DNA from: Pandoraea capi | GTDB taxonomy: Bacteria > Pseudomonadota > Gammaproteobacteria > Burkholderiales > Burkholderiaceae | Length of the DNA: 64,000 nucleotides | Assembly: GCF_902459735.1 (NCBI RefSeq) | Contig: NZ_CABPRV010000003.1 | Span: forward strand, 372,001 to 436,000 | Reading direction: 5' to 3' | Shown here: positions 54,034 to 62,824 of the stretch, piece by piece | Position numbering within the stretch: position 1 is the stretch's first letter | Layout: each line of letters begins with the position of its first letter | The notes under the pieces: generated by a model | What the model was told of the DNA's origin: nothing | The model's database searches: none | The model's input: the letters and a program-made list of their open reading frames with translations, nothing else | Made by a program: the position numbers and the translations under genes

Positions 54034-56040
54034 ATGTCCGAACGTTTGACCCGAGTATATCGCGCCGCCGCGCTTGCCCTGACCGCTGCCACGCTCGTGG
54101 CATGCAGCACAACCGAGGCGACCGGCCGTCCCAAGGGACATTCGACGGCAAGCCGCTCGGCCACATCGGCCGACACGCTGTCGCAGCGCTCGCCGGACGA
54201 CATCTTCGTACAGTTGCGCGAAGCCGCCCGCAGCAACGACGCGCCGCGCGCCACCGCGCTCGCCGCCATGCTCTCCGACTACGACGTGCCGTCGTACGTC
54301 CAGTACTTCCAGATCAAGTCGCGCATGTTCGACCGCTCGGGCAAGGCGCTTATCGACACCCCTGACGACGATATCCGCGCCTTCTTGCGCGCGTATGACG
54401 GTCAGGCCATCGCCGACCGCATGCGCAACGACTGGCTGCTGGTGCTCGGCAAACGTCACGACTGGCAGACGTTCGATGCGCAATATCCGAAATTCGTGCT
54501 CGACGACGACACCCAGGTCAAGTGCTATGCCCTGATGTCGCGGGCGTCGCGCGGGGAGAACGTCACGCAGGCGGCCACCGATCTGCTGACCACGCCGAAG
54601 TACTACGGCGAGGGATGCGTCGACATGATCAACACGCTGGCCGCGAGCGGTCAGTTGCCGCGCAAGGAAGTCTGGCATCAGATTCGTCTGGCTTACGAGG
54701 AGAACTACACCTCGCTGGGCAAGCAGATCGCCGACGCGCTCGGCGCCGTTCGCCCGGACGACAGCCTGCTCGATATGGCGGCGTCGCGCCCGGCGCAGAT
54801 TCTGGCGCGCGGCGTGGACGGCTCGGAGGCGTCGCGTCAACTGGCGTTGCTCGCCGTCGTTCGCATGGCCCGTTCGGACGCCATGCTCGCCGCCAGCAGC
54901 TTCGGCAGCATTGCCGGCAGCCTGTCGCAGGACGAGCGCGCCATCGGCTGGGGGGCGATCGGCATGCGCGGTGCGCTATCGCAGAACCCGATGGCGATCA
55001 ACTGGTATCGTCAGGCGGGCAACGCCAAGCTTTCGAATACGGCACAGGAATGGAAGATCCGTGCGGCGTTGCGCGCGGGTGACTGGAACCTCGTGCGTAC
55101 CGGCATCGAAGCCATGCCCACGGCATTGCGCGACGACGGTGTCTGGACTTACTGGTATGGCCGCGCGCTGCGCGAAGCTGGTCAGGGCGATGCCGCCCGG
55201 GCGCAGTTCCAGAAGATCGCGTCGCAACCGAACTTCTACGGCCAGCTGGCGAACGAGGAACTGGGCAACAAGACGGCACTGCCTGCACGTACCGTCGTGA
55301 CGCAAGCCGAAATCGATGCCAACCGCTCGAACCCCGGTTTCCTGCGCGCGGCGAAGTTCTACGATCTGGGCCTGCGTTTCGAAGGCAACCGTGAGTGGAA
55401 CTGGGAACTGCGCAGCATGACGGATCGTCAGTTGATCGCCGCCGCGCAGTATGCGAACGGCATCGAGCTGTTCGACCGCGCAGTGAACACGGCGGATCGC
55501 ACGAAGGTCGAGCATGACTTTACGTTGCGCTATCTGATGCCGTTCCGCGACAAGGTCGATCGCTTCTCGAAGAGTGTCGATCTCGACGAAGCGTGGGCTT
55601 ACGGTCTGATTCGTCAGGAGTCGCGTTTCATCATCAACGCGCGTTCGTCTGCCGGCGCCGGAGGTCTGATGCAGGTCATGCCTGCTACGGCCAAGATGGT
55701 CGCCAAGCAGATCGGCATGGATTACCACCCGGGCATGATGCACGACATCGATACCAATATCCGCCTGGGCACGAGCTACCTGTCGGGCATCTACAACCAG
55801 TTCGACGGTTCGGCCGTGCTGGCGTCGGCGGGTTATAACGCCGGTCCGGGGCGTCCGCGTACGTGGCGCTCCACGCTCGATCGTCCGGTCGAAGGCGCGA
55901 TCTTCGCGGAGACGATTCCGTTCAACGAAACGCGTCAGTATGTCGAGAACGTGCTGTCGAATACCACGTATTACTCGGCCATCATCACGGGCCGTCCGCA
56001 ATCGCTCAAGGAGCGGCTCGGCGTAATCCTGCCCCAGTGA
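54034..56040 (+). CDS. Lytic murein transglycosylase (Slt70-like lipoprotein)
   Basis: A 668-residue periplasmic enzyme cleaving peptidoglycan glycan strands to 1,6-anhydromuropeptides. A lipobox (LVAC, Cys24) ends the signal sequence, so it is probably a lipoprotein. The central 450 residues are alpha-superhelical repeats, and the C-terminal SLT domain holds the catalytic Glu in YGLIRQESRFI followed by SSAGAGGLMQVMPATAK and AGYNAGPGRPRTW. Its products are the substrates of the AmpG-type permease encoded at 7-8 kb. Soluble E. coli Slt70 has no lipid anchor, so this layout is like other membrane-bound homologs. Confidence 0.92.
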   Translation: MSERLTRVYRAAALALTAATLVACSTTEATGRPKGHSTASRSATSADTLSQRSPDDIFVQLREAARSNDAPRATALAAMLSDYDVPSYVQYFQIKSRMFDRSGKALIDTPDDDIRAFLRAYDGQAIADRMRNDWLLVLGKRHDWQTFDAQYPKFVLDDDTQVKCYALMSRASRGENVTQAATDLLTTPKYYGEGCVDMINTLAASGQLPRKEVWHQIRLAYEENYTSLGKQIADALGAVRPDDSLLDMAASRPAQILARGVDGSEASRQLALLAVVRMARSDAMLAASSFGSIAGSLSQDERAIGWGAIGMRGALSQNPMAINWYRQAGNAKLSNTAQEWKIRAALRAGDWNLVRTGIEAMPTALRDDGVWTYWYGRALREAGQGDAARAQFQKIASQPNFYGQLANEELGNKTALPARTVVTQAEIDANRSNPGFLRAAKFYDLGLRFEGNREWNWELRSMTDRQLIAAAQYANGIELFDRAVNTADRTKVEHDFTLRYLMPFRDKVDRFSKSVDLDEAWAYGLIRQESRFIINARSSAGAGGLMQVMPATAKMVAKQIGMDYHPGMMHDIDTNIRLGTSYLSGIYNQFDGSAVLASAGYNAGPGRPRTWRSTLDRPVEGAIFAETIPFNETRQYVENVLSNTTYYSAIITGRPQSLKERLGVILPQ

Positions 56041-56091
56041 CAGGGCAGCGGTCGGGGCCGCGTACCCGTGGTCATAACGCGGAGGTGACGC

Positions 56092-57042
56092 ATGCGCTAT
56101 AACGTTTGTATCGTCGGTGGCACGGGCTTCATCGGTAGCCATCTGGTGGCGAGACTGGTGACGTTGGGACATGCCGTGCGTCTGCCCACGCGGCGCGTGG
56201 AAGCGGCCAAGGCGCTTGCGGTGCTGCCTGGCGTCGAACTGGTCGAGTGCGACGTACACGACCCGCGCGCGCTGGAGCGTGTGATCGCCGGTAGCGACGC
56301 CGTCATCAATCTTGCGGGCATTCTGCACAGCGACCGGGGCACGCCCTACGGTCGCGCGTTCGCTCGGGTGCATGTGGAACTGCCGCGGAAGATCGCGCAG
56401 GCGTGCACGGATCGGGGCATTGCCCGCGTCCTCCATATGAGCGCGTTGGGTGCCGACCCGAACGGCCCGAGCATGTATCAGCGCTCGAAGGGCGACGGAG
56501 AGACGGCGATTCGCGAGACGGGCATTGCTGCCACGATCTTCCGTCCGTCGGTGGTGTTCGGTCCCGACGACAACTTCCTGAATACGTTTGCGAAGCTGCA
56601 GCGCCGGTTGCCCATCGTGCCGCTGGCGAGCGCGCGGGCACGCTTTCAGCCGGTGTATGTGGCGGATGTCGCACAGGCGTTCGCCACCGCGCTCGAGAAC
56701 GACGCCACCGTTGGCAAGACCTATGAGCTTGGCGGCCCGGACGTGTACACGCTGGAAGCGCTGGTGCGCTTCGCCGGTGCGGCGTGCGGTTGCGAGCGTC
56801 CGATACTGGCGCTGCCGGACAGCACGGCGCGGCTTCAGGCCATGCTCTTCGAGAAGCTGCCGGGCGAGCCGATCATTACGCGCGACAATCTCGATTCGAT
56901 GACCGTCGACAACGTCATGACCGGTCCGCTCGCACCGGAGCTCGGCCTGACGCCGAACGGGCTGGAGATCGCCGTCGATTACCTCAACGGCGGTATCTGG
57001 GAAAAACGGATGGCGGATTACCGGCGCTTCGCCGGACGCTGA
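56092..57042 (+). CDS. NAD(P)-binding protein, NDUFA9/complex I assembly type
   Basis: A 316-residue atypical short-chain dehydrogenase. The Rossmann motif is VCIVGGTGFIGSHLVARL; VINLAGILH, HMSALGADPNGPSMYQRSKGDGE (Y-x-x-x-K) and FRPSVVFGPDDNFLN follow. This matches the complex I NDUFA9-like subfamily, NAD(P)H-binding proteins often found as stand-alone genes in beta-proteobacteria. The function here is inferred by family. It follows the transglycosylase by 51 bases. Confidence 0.85.
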   Translation: MRYNVCIVGGTGFIGSHLVARLVTLGHAVRLPTRRVEAAKALAVLPGVELVECDVHDPRALERVIAGSDAVINLAGILHSDRGTPYGRAFARVHVELPRKIAQACTDRGIARVLHMSALGADPNGPSMYQRSKGDGETAIRETGIAATIFRPSVVFGPDDNFLNTFAKLQRRLPIVPLASARARFQPVYVADVAQAFATALENDATVGKTYELGGPDVYTLEALVRFAGAACGCERPILALPDSTARLQAMLFEKLPGEPIITRDNLDSMTVDNVMTGPLAPELGLTPNGLEIAVDYLNGGIWEKRMADYRRFAGR

Positions 57043-57122
57043 GGTTCCCGGGCGCGCTGGCGGCGAACGTCGGTCCGCGGCTCGCCGCCACCACCTCAAG
57101 CATTTGCCATCGCAATGACAAC

Positions 57123-57144
57123 ACGCGGCGTGACTTCGCCGCGT
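57123..57144 (+). promoter_or_regulatory. 8-bp hairpin upstream of the GST gene
   Basis: ACGCGGCG (57123-57130) and CGCCGCGT (57137-57144) form a perfect stem with a six-base loop, 17 bases before the GST start codon and close to its GGAAGGAAAG ribosome binding site. It could limit translation or mark the end of the previous transcript. Confidence 0.5.
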
Positions 57145-57161
57145 GGGGAAGGAAAGTCCTC

Positions 57162-57806
57162 ATGCAACTCATCATCGCCAACAAAAAATACTCCTCGTGG
57201 TCGATGCGCCCGTGGGTGCTGCTCAAGCATTTCGGCATCGCGTTCGAGGAGAAGAACGTGTGGCTCGCGCAGCCCGACTCGCGCGAACAGATCCTGCGGT
57301 ATTCCCCCACGGGCAAAGTCCCCTGTCTGATCGACAACGGCATCACCGTGTGGGACTCGCTCGCGATCTCCGAGTATCTGGCAGACGCCTATGCGCATCT
57401 CCCGCTCTGGCCTAAGTCGCTCGGCGCGCGGGCGCATGCGCGCAGCGTCTGTGCCGAGATGCATAGCGGTTTCACGGCGCTGCGCACGCATATGTGGATG
57501 AACGTTGCGGCGCATTGGCCGGGCGCAAGCGCCACGCCGGAAGTGCTCGTAGACATCCGTCGTGTCGAAGCGATCTGGGAGGATTGCCTCGCACGCTATG
57601 AAGGGCCGTTCCTGTTCGGCGGCTTTTCGATTGCCGACGCTTTCTATGCGCCCGTGGTGATGCGTTTCGCGACGTTCGAGCCGAAGTTATCCGTGCATGC
57701 GCAGGCCTACGCCGACCGGATTCGCGAAGTGCCGGCCGTTCGGGCGTGGGTCGCCGCCGGGCGCGCGGAGACGCAAAGCGTCGCTTTCTACGACGCGCGC
57801 CCATGA
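57162..57806 (+). CDS. Glutathione S-transferase family protein
   Basis: A 214-residue protein with an N-terminal thioredoxin-fold domain (MQLIIANKKYSSWSMRPWVLLKHFGIAFEEK; the SSWS-x-R-P-W motif with the catalytic Ser region; TGKVPCLIDNG with the cis-Pro) and a helical C-terminal domain (FLFGGFSIADAFYAPVVMRF). Such beta-proteobacterial GSTs conjugate or reduce electrophiles; the substrate is unknown. The ATG overlaps nothing upstream; its stop overlaps the cca start by 4 bases. Confidence 0.88.
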   Translation: MQLIIANKKYSSWSMRPWVLLKHFGIAFEEKNVWLAQPDSREQILRYSPTGKVPCLIDNGITVWDSLAISEYLADAYAHLPLWPKSLGARAHARSVCAEMHSGFTALRTHMWMNVAAHWPGASATPEVLVDIRRVEAIWEDCLARYEGPFLFGGFSIADAFYAPVVMRFATFEPKLSVHAQAYADRIREVPAVRAWVAAGRAETQSVAFYDARP

Positions 57807-59053
57807 AGATCTACGCTGTCGGTGGCGCGATTCGCGACGAGATGCTTGGCCTGCCCGTCAAGGATCGCGACTACGTCGTGGTCGGTGCGACGCCCGAGGA
57901 AATGGTGGCGAAGGGCTTCCGCCCGGTCGGTCGCGACTTCCCGGTATTCCTCCATCCCAAAACGCAGGCCGAGTATGCCCTCGCGCGTACCGAACGCAAG
58001 ACGGCGCGCGGTTATCACGGCTTCTCGTTCTACTTCGCGCCGGAAGTCACCCTCGAAGAGGATCTGATCCGGCGCGACTTCACCATCAACGCGATGGCCC
58101 GCGAGGTGCTGCCGGACGACAGTCTGTCCAGCGTGCTCGTCGATCCCTACGGCGGCAAGCGCGATCTGGACGCGAGACTGTTCCGGCATGTGGGGGAAGC
58201 GTTCGCGGAGGATCCGGTGCGCATTCTGCGATGCGCACGCTTTGCCGCGCGGTTCACCGACTTTACCGTCGCCGACGAGACGCTTGCGCTCATGCGTGAG
58301 ATGACCGGCAACGGCGAGGTGGATGCGTTGGTGGCGGAGCGTGTCTGGCAGGAACTCTCGCGCGGTCTGATGGAACATCGGCCGTCACGGATGTTCGACG
58401 TGTTGCGTGCGTCCGGGGCGCTCGCGCGTATTCTTCCCGAGGTCGAACAACTGTGGGGCGTGCCGCAACGTGCCGACTTTCATCCGGAAGTGGATACCGG
58501 CGTGCACGTGATGATGGTGCTCGACTACGCCGCGACGCAGGGCTATTCGCTGCCGGTGCGCTTCGCCGCCCTCACGCACGATCTGGGCAAGGGAACGACG
58601 CCGGAGGACGTGCTGCCGCGTCACATCGGACACGAAGGCCGTAGCGTCGGATTGCTCGGACCGCTATGCGCGCGCTTGCGGGTGCCCGTGGACTGTCGTG
58701 AGCTGGCACAGGTCGTCGCGCGCGAGCATGGCAACATCCATGCGAGCGGGAAGTTCGGCGCGGGGGCGCTGGTGCGCCTGCTGGAGCGGTGCGATGCGTT
58801 GCGCAAGCCCGACCGGTTCGTCGAGATACTGCAAGCCTGTGAGGCCGACGCGCGAGGGCGGGGCGGCGACTTCGCCACCGCGCCGTATCCCCAGCGCGAG
58901 CGTCTGATGGCGGCGCTGGACGCCGCACGCAGTATCGATGCGGGGGCGGTCGCACGTCAGTACGCCGACCATCCCGCGAAAATACGCGAAGCGGTGCAGG
59001 CCGCGCGTATCGATGCCGTTGCCGCCGCCGGACTGCACGGCGAAGGGGAGTGA
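57803..59053 (+). CDS. cca: Multifunctional CCA tRNA nucleotidyltransferase
   Basis: A 416-residue enzyme that adds or repairs the CCA end of tRNAs, with phosphodiesterase activity from an HD domain. The N-terminal nucleotidyltransferase motifs are YAVGGAIRDEMLGLPVKDRDYVVVG, RRDFTINAMA and RILRCARFAARF. The HD domain is indicated by VRFAALTHDLGKG in the C-terminal half. It overlaps the GST gene by 4 bases and is converged on by gltI with only 12 bases between stops. Confidence 0.93.
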   Translation: MKIYAVGGAIRDEMLGLPVKDRDYVVVGATPEEMVAKGFRPVGRDFPVFLHPKTQAEYALARTERKTARGYHGFSFYFAPEVTLEEDLIRRDFTINAMAREVLPDDSLSSVLVDPYGGKRDLDARLFRHVGEAFAEDPVRILRCARFAARFTDFTVADETLALMREMTGNGEVDALVAERVWQELSRGLMEHRPSRMFDVLRASGALARILPEVEQLWGVPQRADFHPEVDTGVHVMMVLDYAATQGYSLPVRFAALTHDLGKGTTPEDVLPRHIGHEGRSVGLLGPLCARLRVPVDCRELAQVVAREHGNIHASGKFGAGALVRLLERCDALRKPDRFVEILQACEADARGRGGDFATAPYPQRERLMAALDAARSIDAGAVARQYADHPAKIREAVQAARIDAVAAAGLHGEGE

Positions 59054-59065
59054 GCGCGACTCAGA

Positions 59066-60004
59066 TCACTCGAACGCCTTGTCGTTCGGATTGGCGTAAA
59101 GCTGCTTGAGCTGTTCGCTCATCGGGAAGTTGAAGCTGATGTTCTTGGGCGGCACCGGCGATTCGAACCACTTCTTGTACATCGTGTTGATCTCGCCGCT
59201 TTTCATGACGCCCGCCAGCGTATCGTCCACGAGCCTTTTGAACTCGGCATCGCCGTGTTTCATCATGAAGCCGTAAGCCTCGAACGACTGCGGCGTGCCC
59301 GTCACGACCCAGTCATCGGGGGTGCGGCCCATCGTGCGGGCGCCGGCGAGCAGCACGTCGTCCATCATGAACGCCTGCACGCGTCCGCCTTGCAGCATCG
59401 TGAAAGACTCGCCGTAATCCTTGCCGGAGATGACGTTCATGTTCATCTTCTTCTCGTTGTTCATCTTGTTGAGGATGCGCTCCGAGGTCGTGCCGGCATT
59501 GGTCACCACCGCTTTGCCCGCGAGATCCGGGAAATCCTTCACACCACTGGTCTTGCTCACGAGCAGGCGGGTGCCGGCAATGAAGAACGTGTTCGAGAAA
59601 TTGACCTGTGCCTGACGCGCCTTGAGGTTTGTCGTCACGCCGCATTCGATGTCGACCGTGCCGTTCTGCACGAGCGCGATACGGTTCTGTGAGGTGACGG
59701 GAATGAAGCGCACCTGAAGGTCGGGCTTCTTCAGACGGGTTTTCACCGCGTCGACGACCTTGTTGCAGAGGTCCTGCGAGTATCCGATGACGTTGTGATT
59801 GTTGTCGTAGTAGGAGAACGGGATCGACGACTCGCGATGGCCGATCGAGATCACGCCGCTGCTCTCAATCTTTTGCAGTGTTTCCGATGCGCCCTGAGCC
59901 AGCGCCGCGCCGGCGACCGCCATCATCGCTACGCCCAGCACCGCACGCAACTCGCGTGCGCCACGCGCGCCACGCATTACCCCGGTCAATCGTGTTTCGG
60001 TCAT
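59066..60004 (-). CDS. gltI: Glutamate/aspartate ABC transporter binding protein (orphan)
   Basis: A 312-residue class F periplasmic binding protein. A hydrophobic signal region (ELRAVLGVAMMAVAGAALAQG) is followed by ETLQKIESSGVISIGHRESSIPFSYYD and FIPVTSQNRIALVQNGTVDIECGVTTN, both typical of GltI-type Glu/Asp-binding proteins. There are no permease or ATPase genes next to it, so it must use a transporter encoded elsewhere. A 10-bp-arm inverted repeat lies about 40 bases upstream of the start. Confidence 0.88.
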   Translation of the reverse strand: MTETRLTGVMRGARGARELRAVLGVAMMAVAGAALAQGASETLQKIESSGVISIGHRESSIPFSYYDNNHNVIGYSQDLCNKVVDAVKTRLKKPDLQVRFIPVTSQNRIALVQNGTVDIECGVTTNLKARQAQVNFSNTFFIAGTRLLVSKTSGVKDFPDLAGKAVVTNAGTTSERILNKMNNEKKMNMNVISGKDYGESFTMLQGGRVQAFMMDDVLLAGARTMGRTPDDWVVTGTPQSFEAYGFMMKHGDAEFKRLVDDTLAGVMKSGEINTMYKKWFESPVPPKNISFNFPMSEQLKQLYANPNDKAFE

Positions 60005-60044
60005 GTCCTGCTCCTAAGAAGGTCTTTCCGTGATCCATAACTGA

Positions 60045-60082
60045 ATCATTTGTTTCATGTTAATTTTTTTGCAACAAATGAT
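60045..60082 (-). promoter_or_regulatory. Long inverted repeat upstream of gltI
   Basis: ATCATTTGTT (60045-60054) and AACAAATGAT (60073-60082) are perfect 10-bp arms around an 18-base AT-rich spacer with a run of seven Ts. It lies in the 232-base gap before gltI, 41 bases from the start codon, and is AT-rich in an otherwise GC-rich region. A dimeric repressor or activator site is likely. Confidence 0.65.
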
Positions 60083-60236
60083 CAAATCGTAGTTAACCCT
60101 GAAAAATGGCAGGGGTGGCGCGACGGAAAGCACAGGCGCAGCCCAAGGCGAGGCTGTCAGCGGAAGCGGGGAAGCGGGGAGGAAAGCGAAACGCGTTGCA
60201 ACAGGTGTTGCGACGGGAAAGAGCGCGCCGAGTGGC

Positions 60237-60431
60237 TTACAACAAACGAATCAGCAGGTTGAAGACGAGCGAGAGCAGCACGGTCGACGCGAACGGGAAG
60301 ACCATCTCCTTGCCGCGCCAGCGCAGACGCACGTCACCGGGCAGGCGGCCGATGCCGAGCTTGGTGAGCCACGGTGCGGCCGCCGAGAGAACGCAGATCG
60401 CGAAGAAGATGGTGAACATCCAGCGAAACAT
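60237..60431 (-). CDS. DUF2905 family small membrane protein
   Basis: A 64-residue protein with two hydrophobic segments: MFRWMFTIFFAICVLSAAAPWL and the C-terminal VFPFASTVLLSLVFNLLIRLL. The central GIGRLPGDVRLRWRGKEMVFPF is the conserved DUF2905 block. No function is known. It is 46 bases downstream of the MidA-like gene in the same direction and probably co-transcribed. Confidence 0.85.
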   Translation of the reverse strand: MFRWMFTIFFAICVLSAAAPWLTKLGIGRLPGDVRLRWRGKEMVFPFASTVLLSLVFNLLIRLL

Positions 60432-60477
60432 CGGCGTGGCCTCTCGGTGGCGTCTGGTTGGGGGTAGGGGATGCGGA

Positions 60478-61692
60478 TCAGAGCGCGTGACTGCGGTCGC
60501 CCGTGGCGAATCCGATCAGGCCCGCCCATTCGTCCATGCCGCGCCCGAAGGCGATGACCTTGAACAACTCGCCCATCTCGGCCTCGGACAACAGCTTTTG
60601 TGCCGCAGCGGCCGCCGGCAGGAAGGTCTTCGGATCGGTCGGGTCCAGCGCGCTCATCAAATCGACGATGCCCGCGTTCATCAGGAAGCGTGCCTGCGAG
60701 GTGAAACCCAGCAGGTCGAGACCGGCCTCGACGCCAGCGTCGGCCACCCCCGAAAACTCCACGTGTGCCGTGATGTCCTGCAAGCCCGGGTAATAGAACG
60801 GATCGTCATGCGCGTGATGCCGGTAGTGGCACATCAGCGTGCCGCCCGCCCGCTGCGGATGGTAGTACTCGCGGGCCGGGAATCCGTAGTCGATCAACAG
60901 CAGCACGCCACGGGCGAGCAGCGGCGCCACACTGCGCACAAAGGCAGCCGCCGCTTCGTGCGTCTCCGTCAGATATTCCTGCGTCGGCGGCAGATCGGCC
61001 AGCGTGTCGAGGGCTTCGGGCAGGCGGCCGGTGTAAAGGCGCTCCTCCCATGCGAAGCCATCCGGCGTGAGCACGACACCGCGCTCGAACCACACGGGGT
61101 GAGCGTTCGCGTCAGGGCGACGCGCCCACAGGCGCACCGGCATGGCGTCGAGCACTTCGTTGCCGAGCATCACGCCCTCGAAGGCGTCGGGTAGCTGGTC
61201 GAGCCACGTCACGCGATCGAGCAGATGCGGTGCGGACTTTTCGATGGTGTCGCGCTGACGCGCGCGAAGCTCGCCGGACAACTCCATGATCGAGTACCGC
61301 TCGCACGGCGTGCCTTGCGCATCGAGTGCGAGCAGGAGGTCTGCGGCGAGGCGGCCGGAGCCGGCGCCGAATTCCAGCACGCGGGTGTCGCCCGTCTGCT
61401 CGAAGACCTCGCCGAGCTGGCGCGCCAGCGTTCGGGCGAAGAGCGGCGTGAGTTCCGGTGCGGTGACGAAGTCGCTGCCGTCGGCGGCGAGGCGTCCGAA
61501 CTTGGCGGCACCGGCAGCGTAGTAGCCGAGGCCGGGCGCGTACAGCGCGAGTTCCATGAAGCGGTCGAACGGCAGCCAACCGCCGTTCGCTGCAATGGCG
61601 TCGGCGAGATGTGCCGTGAGGCGACGCGAGTGTTCGAGCGCGTCGGTCTCCGGAAAGGGTAAACTATGGGGTTTCGGTGCGGCCTGATTCAT
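60478..61692 (-). CDS. SAM-dependent methyltransferase, MidA/NDUFAF7 (DUF185) family
   Basis: A 404-residue class I methyltransferase. RVLEFGAGSGRLAADLL is motif I; LAHAPGLGYYAAG-like LYAPGLGYYAAGAAKFGRL, VMLGNEVLDAMPVRLW and LLLIDYGFPAREYYHPQR are diagnostic of the MidA/NDUFAF7 family. In mitochondria the homolog dimethylates an arginine in a complex I subunit; the bacterial substrate is unknown. Start at MNQAAPKPHSLP; an open frame continues 16 codons upstream. It is divergent from the pteridine-reductase-like gene, with a curved-DNA-like spacer between them. Confidence 0.88.
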   Translation of the reverse strand: MNQAAPKPHSLPFPETDALEHSRRLTAHLADAIAANGGWLPFDRFMELALYAPGLGYYAAGAAKFGRLAADGSDFVTAPELTPLFARTLARQLGEVFEQTGDTRVLEFGAGSGRLAADLLLALDAQGTPCERYSIMELSGELRARQRDTIEKSAPHLLDRVTWLDQLPDAFEGVMLGNEVLDAMPVRLWARRPDANAHPVWFERGVVLTPDGFAWEERLYTGRLPEALDTLADLPPTQEYLTETHEAAAAFVRSVAPLLARGVLLLIDYGFPAREYYHPQRAGGTLMCHYRHHAHDDPFYYPGLQDITAHVEFSGVADAGVEAGLDLLGFTSQARFLMNAGIVDLMSALDPTDPKTFLPAAAAAQKLLSEAEMGELFKVIAFGRGMDEWAGLIGFATGDRSHAL

Positions 61693-61768
61693 GCGGGCAT
61701 TGTAGCGGAGACCGTGCGGACTGGCTGCTATGGTTGACATCGCAGCGTCTGCGGGCGAAATCGCGGGA

Positions 61769-61834
61769 TTTTGCGCCGATTTTTGCCGGTTTTCGATGGT
61801 TTTGGCGAGGTTTTCGCTAGTTTGCGCAACGTTT
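61769..61834. promoter_or_regulatory. Phased T-tract array (predicted curved DNA)
   Basis: Seven T-tracts of 3-5 bases begin at 61769, 61780, 61790, 61800, 61811, 61821 and 61832, i.e. every 10 or 11 bases, close to the 10.5-base helical turn. Such phasing makes DNA bend in one direction. The spacer units resemble each other (GGTTTTCG, GGTTTTGG, GGTTTTCG). It lies in the divergent gap between the MidA-like gene and the reductase. Confidence 0.75.
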
Positions 61835-61852
61835 GCCCTCCGCCCGGAGGGC
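61835..61852. repeat. Perfect inverted repeat next to the T-tract array
   Basis: GCCCTCCG (61835-61842) and CGGAGGGC (61845-61852) form a perfect dyad around CC, directly at the end of the phased T-tracts and 109 bases before the reductase start codon. A protein-binding site or RNA hairpin are both possible. Confidence 0.55.
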
Positions 61853-61960
61853 CGCGACGGCGCGAGCGATTGCCGAGTCCCGCCGCAAACCTTGCGCTGT
61901 GCCGCCCGAAGTTAGCTCATCGTCCTGCCCGCAGACAGGCATTCGACAGGAAATCGCCGC

Positions 61961-62803
61961 ATGACCGTTGCATCGACGCCACGCCCCGCCTCCGCCGCAA
62001 GCGACATCGCCCGCACGTCCAATGTGCCGCGCGTAGCGCTGGTGACCGGCGGCGCGCGTCGCATCGGCCGCGCCATTGCGCTGAAGCTGGCGGGTCTGGG
62101 ATGGGACGTCGCGGTCCATTACGAACGCTCGCACGACGAGGCGCTCGAAACCGTCGCGGCCATCGAAGCCATGGGTTGCCGCGCGGTGGCATTGCAGGCG
62201 TCGCTTGCCGACGAAGCCGCCACGGCCGGGCTGATCGCCCGCTGCCGTGAAACGCTGGGCGTGCCGCGCTGCCTGGTGAATAACGCCTCGCGCTTCGAAT
62301 ACGATAGCGCCGACGATTTCGGGTATCAGGCGCTGGAGCGTCACATGCGGGTGAACGCGGGCGCACCGCTTGTGCTTGCGCGCGAAATGCACGCCGCATT
62401 GGGCGAGACCGGGCGCGGTGTCGTCGTCAACTTGCTGGATCAGAAGCTGGCGAATCCGAATCCGGACTATCTGTCGTACACACTGTCGAAGGCGGCGCTC
62501 GATGTGGCGACGACGCTGCTGGCGCAGGCCTTCGCGCCGCGTCTGCGTGTGGTTGGCGTGGCGCCCGGTGTCACGCTCCTGTCGGTCGATCAGACCCCGG
62601 CGGGGTTTGCTGCGGCACATGCCGCCACGCCGCTGGGGGCGTCGTCCACGCCGGAGGACATTGCTCAGGCCGTCGCCTATCTGGCGGAGGCGTCTGCCGT
62701 CACCGGCACGGTGTTGTATGTCGATGGCGGGCAACATCTCGCGAGTTCGTCGCGGGACGTGAAATTTCTGACCGAGCCGGCCGATGCCGACCGGTCTCGT
62801 TGA
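61961..62803 (+). CDS. Short-chain dehydrogenase, pteridine-reductase-like
   Basis: A 280-residue SDR. The cofactor motif reads TGGARRIG, i.e. T-G-x3-R-x-G, the form that distinguishes NADPH-dependent pteridine reductases (PTR1/FolM) from ordinary SDRs (T-G-x3-G-x-G). The catalytic Y-x-x-x-K is YTLSK at the usual place, after SRFEYDSADDF. Its immediate partner, 21 bases downstream, is folB (dihydroneopterin aldolase). A role in dihydrofolate or dihydromonapterin reduction is likely but not proven. About 22 N-terminal residues are Ser/Ala-rich. Confidence 0.85.
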   Translation: MTVASTPRPASAASDIARTSNVPRVALVTGGARRIGRAIALKLAGLGWDVAVHYERSHDEALETVAAIEAMGCRAVALQASLADEAATAGLIARCRETLGVPRCLVNNASRFEYDSADDFGYQALERHMRVNAGAPLVLAREMHAALGETGRGVVVNLLDQKLANPNPDYLSYTLSKAALDVATTLLAQAFAPRLRVVGVAPGVTLLSVDQTPAGFAAAHAATPLGASSTPEDIAQAVAYLAEASAVTGTVLYVDGGQHLASSSRDVKFLTEPADADRSR

Positions 62804-62824
62804 TTGTCATTACGAGTCTTCAAA

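Noticed and set aside
54976-57099. 707-codon minus-strand open frame opposite the transglycosylase and NDUFA9-like genes
   Set aside because: Antisense shadow; no start context and no recognisable domain.
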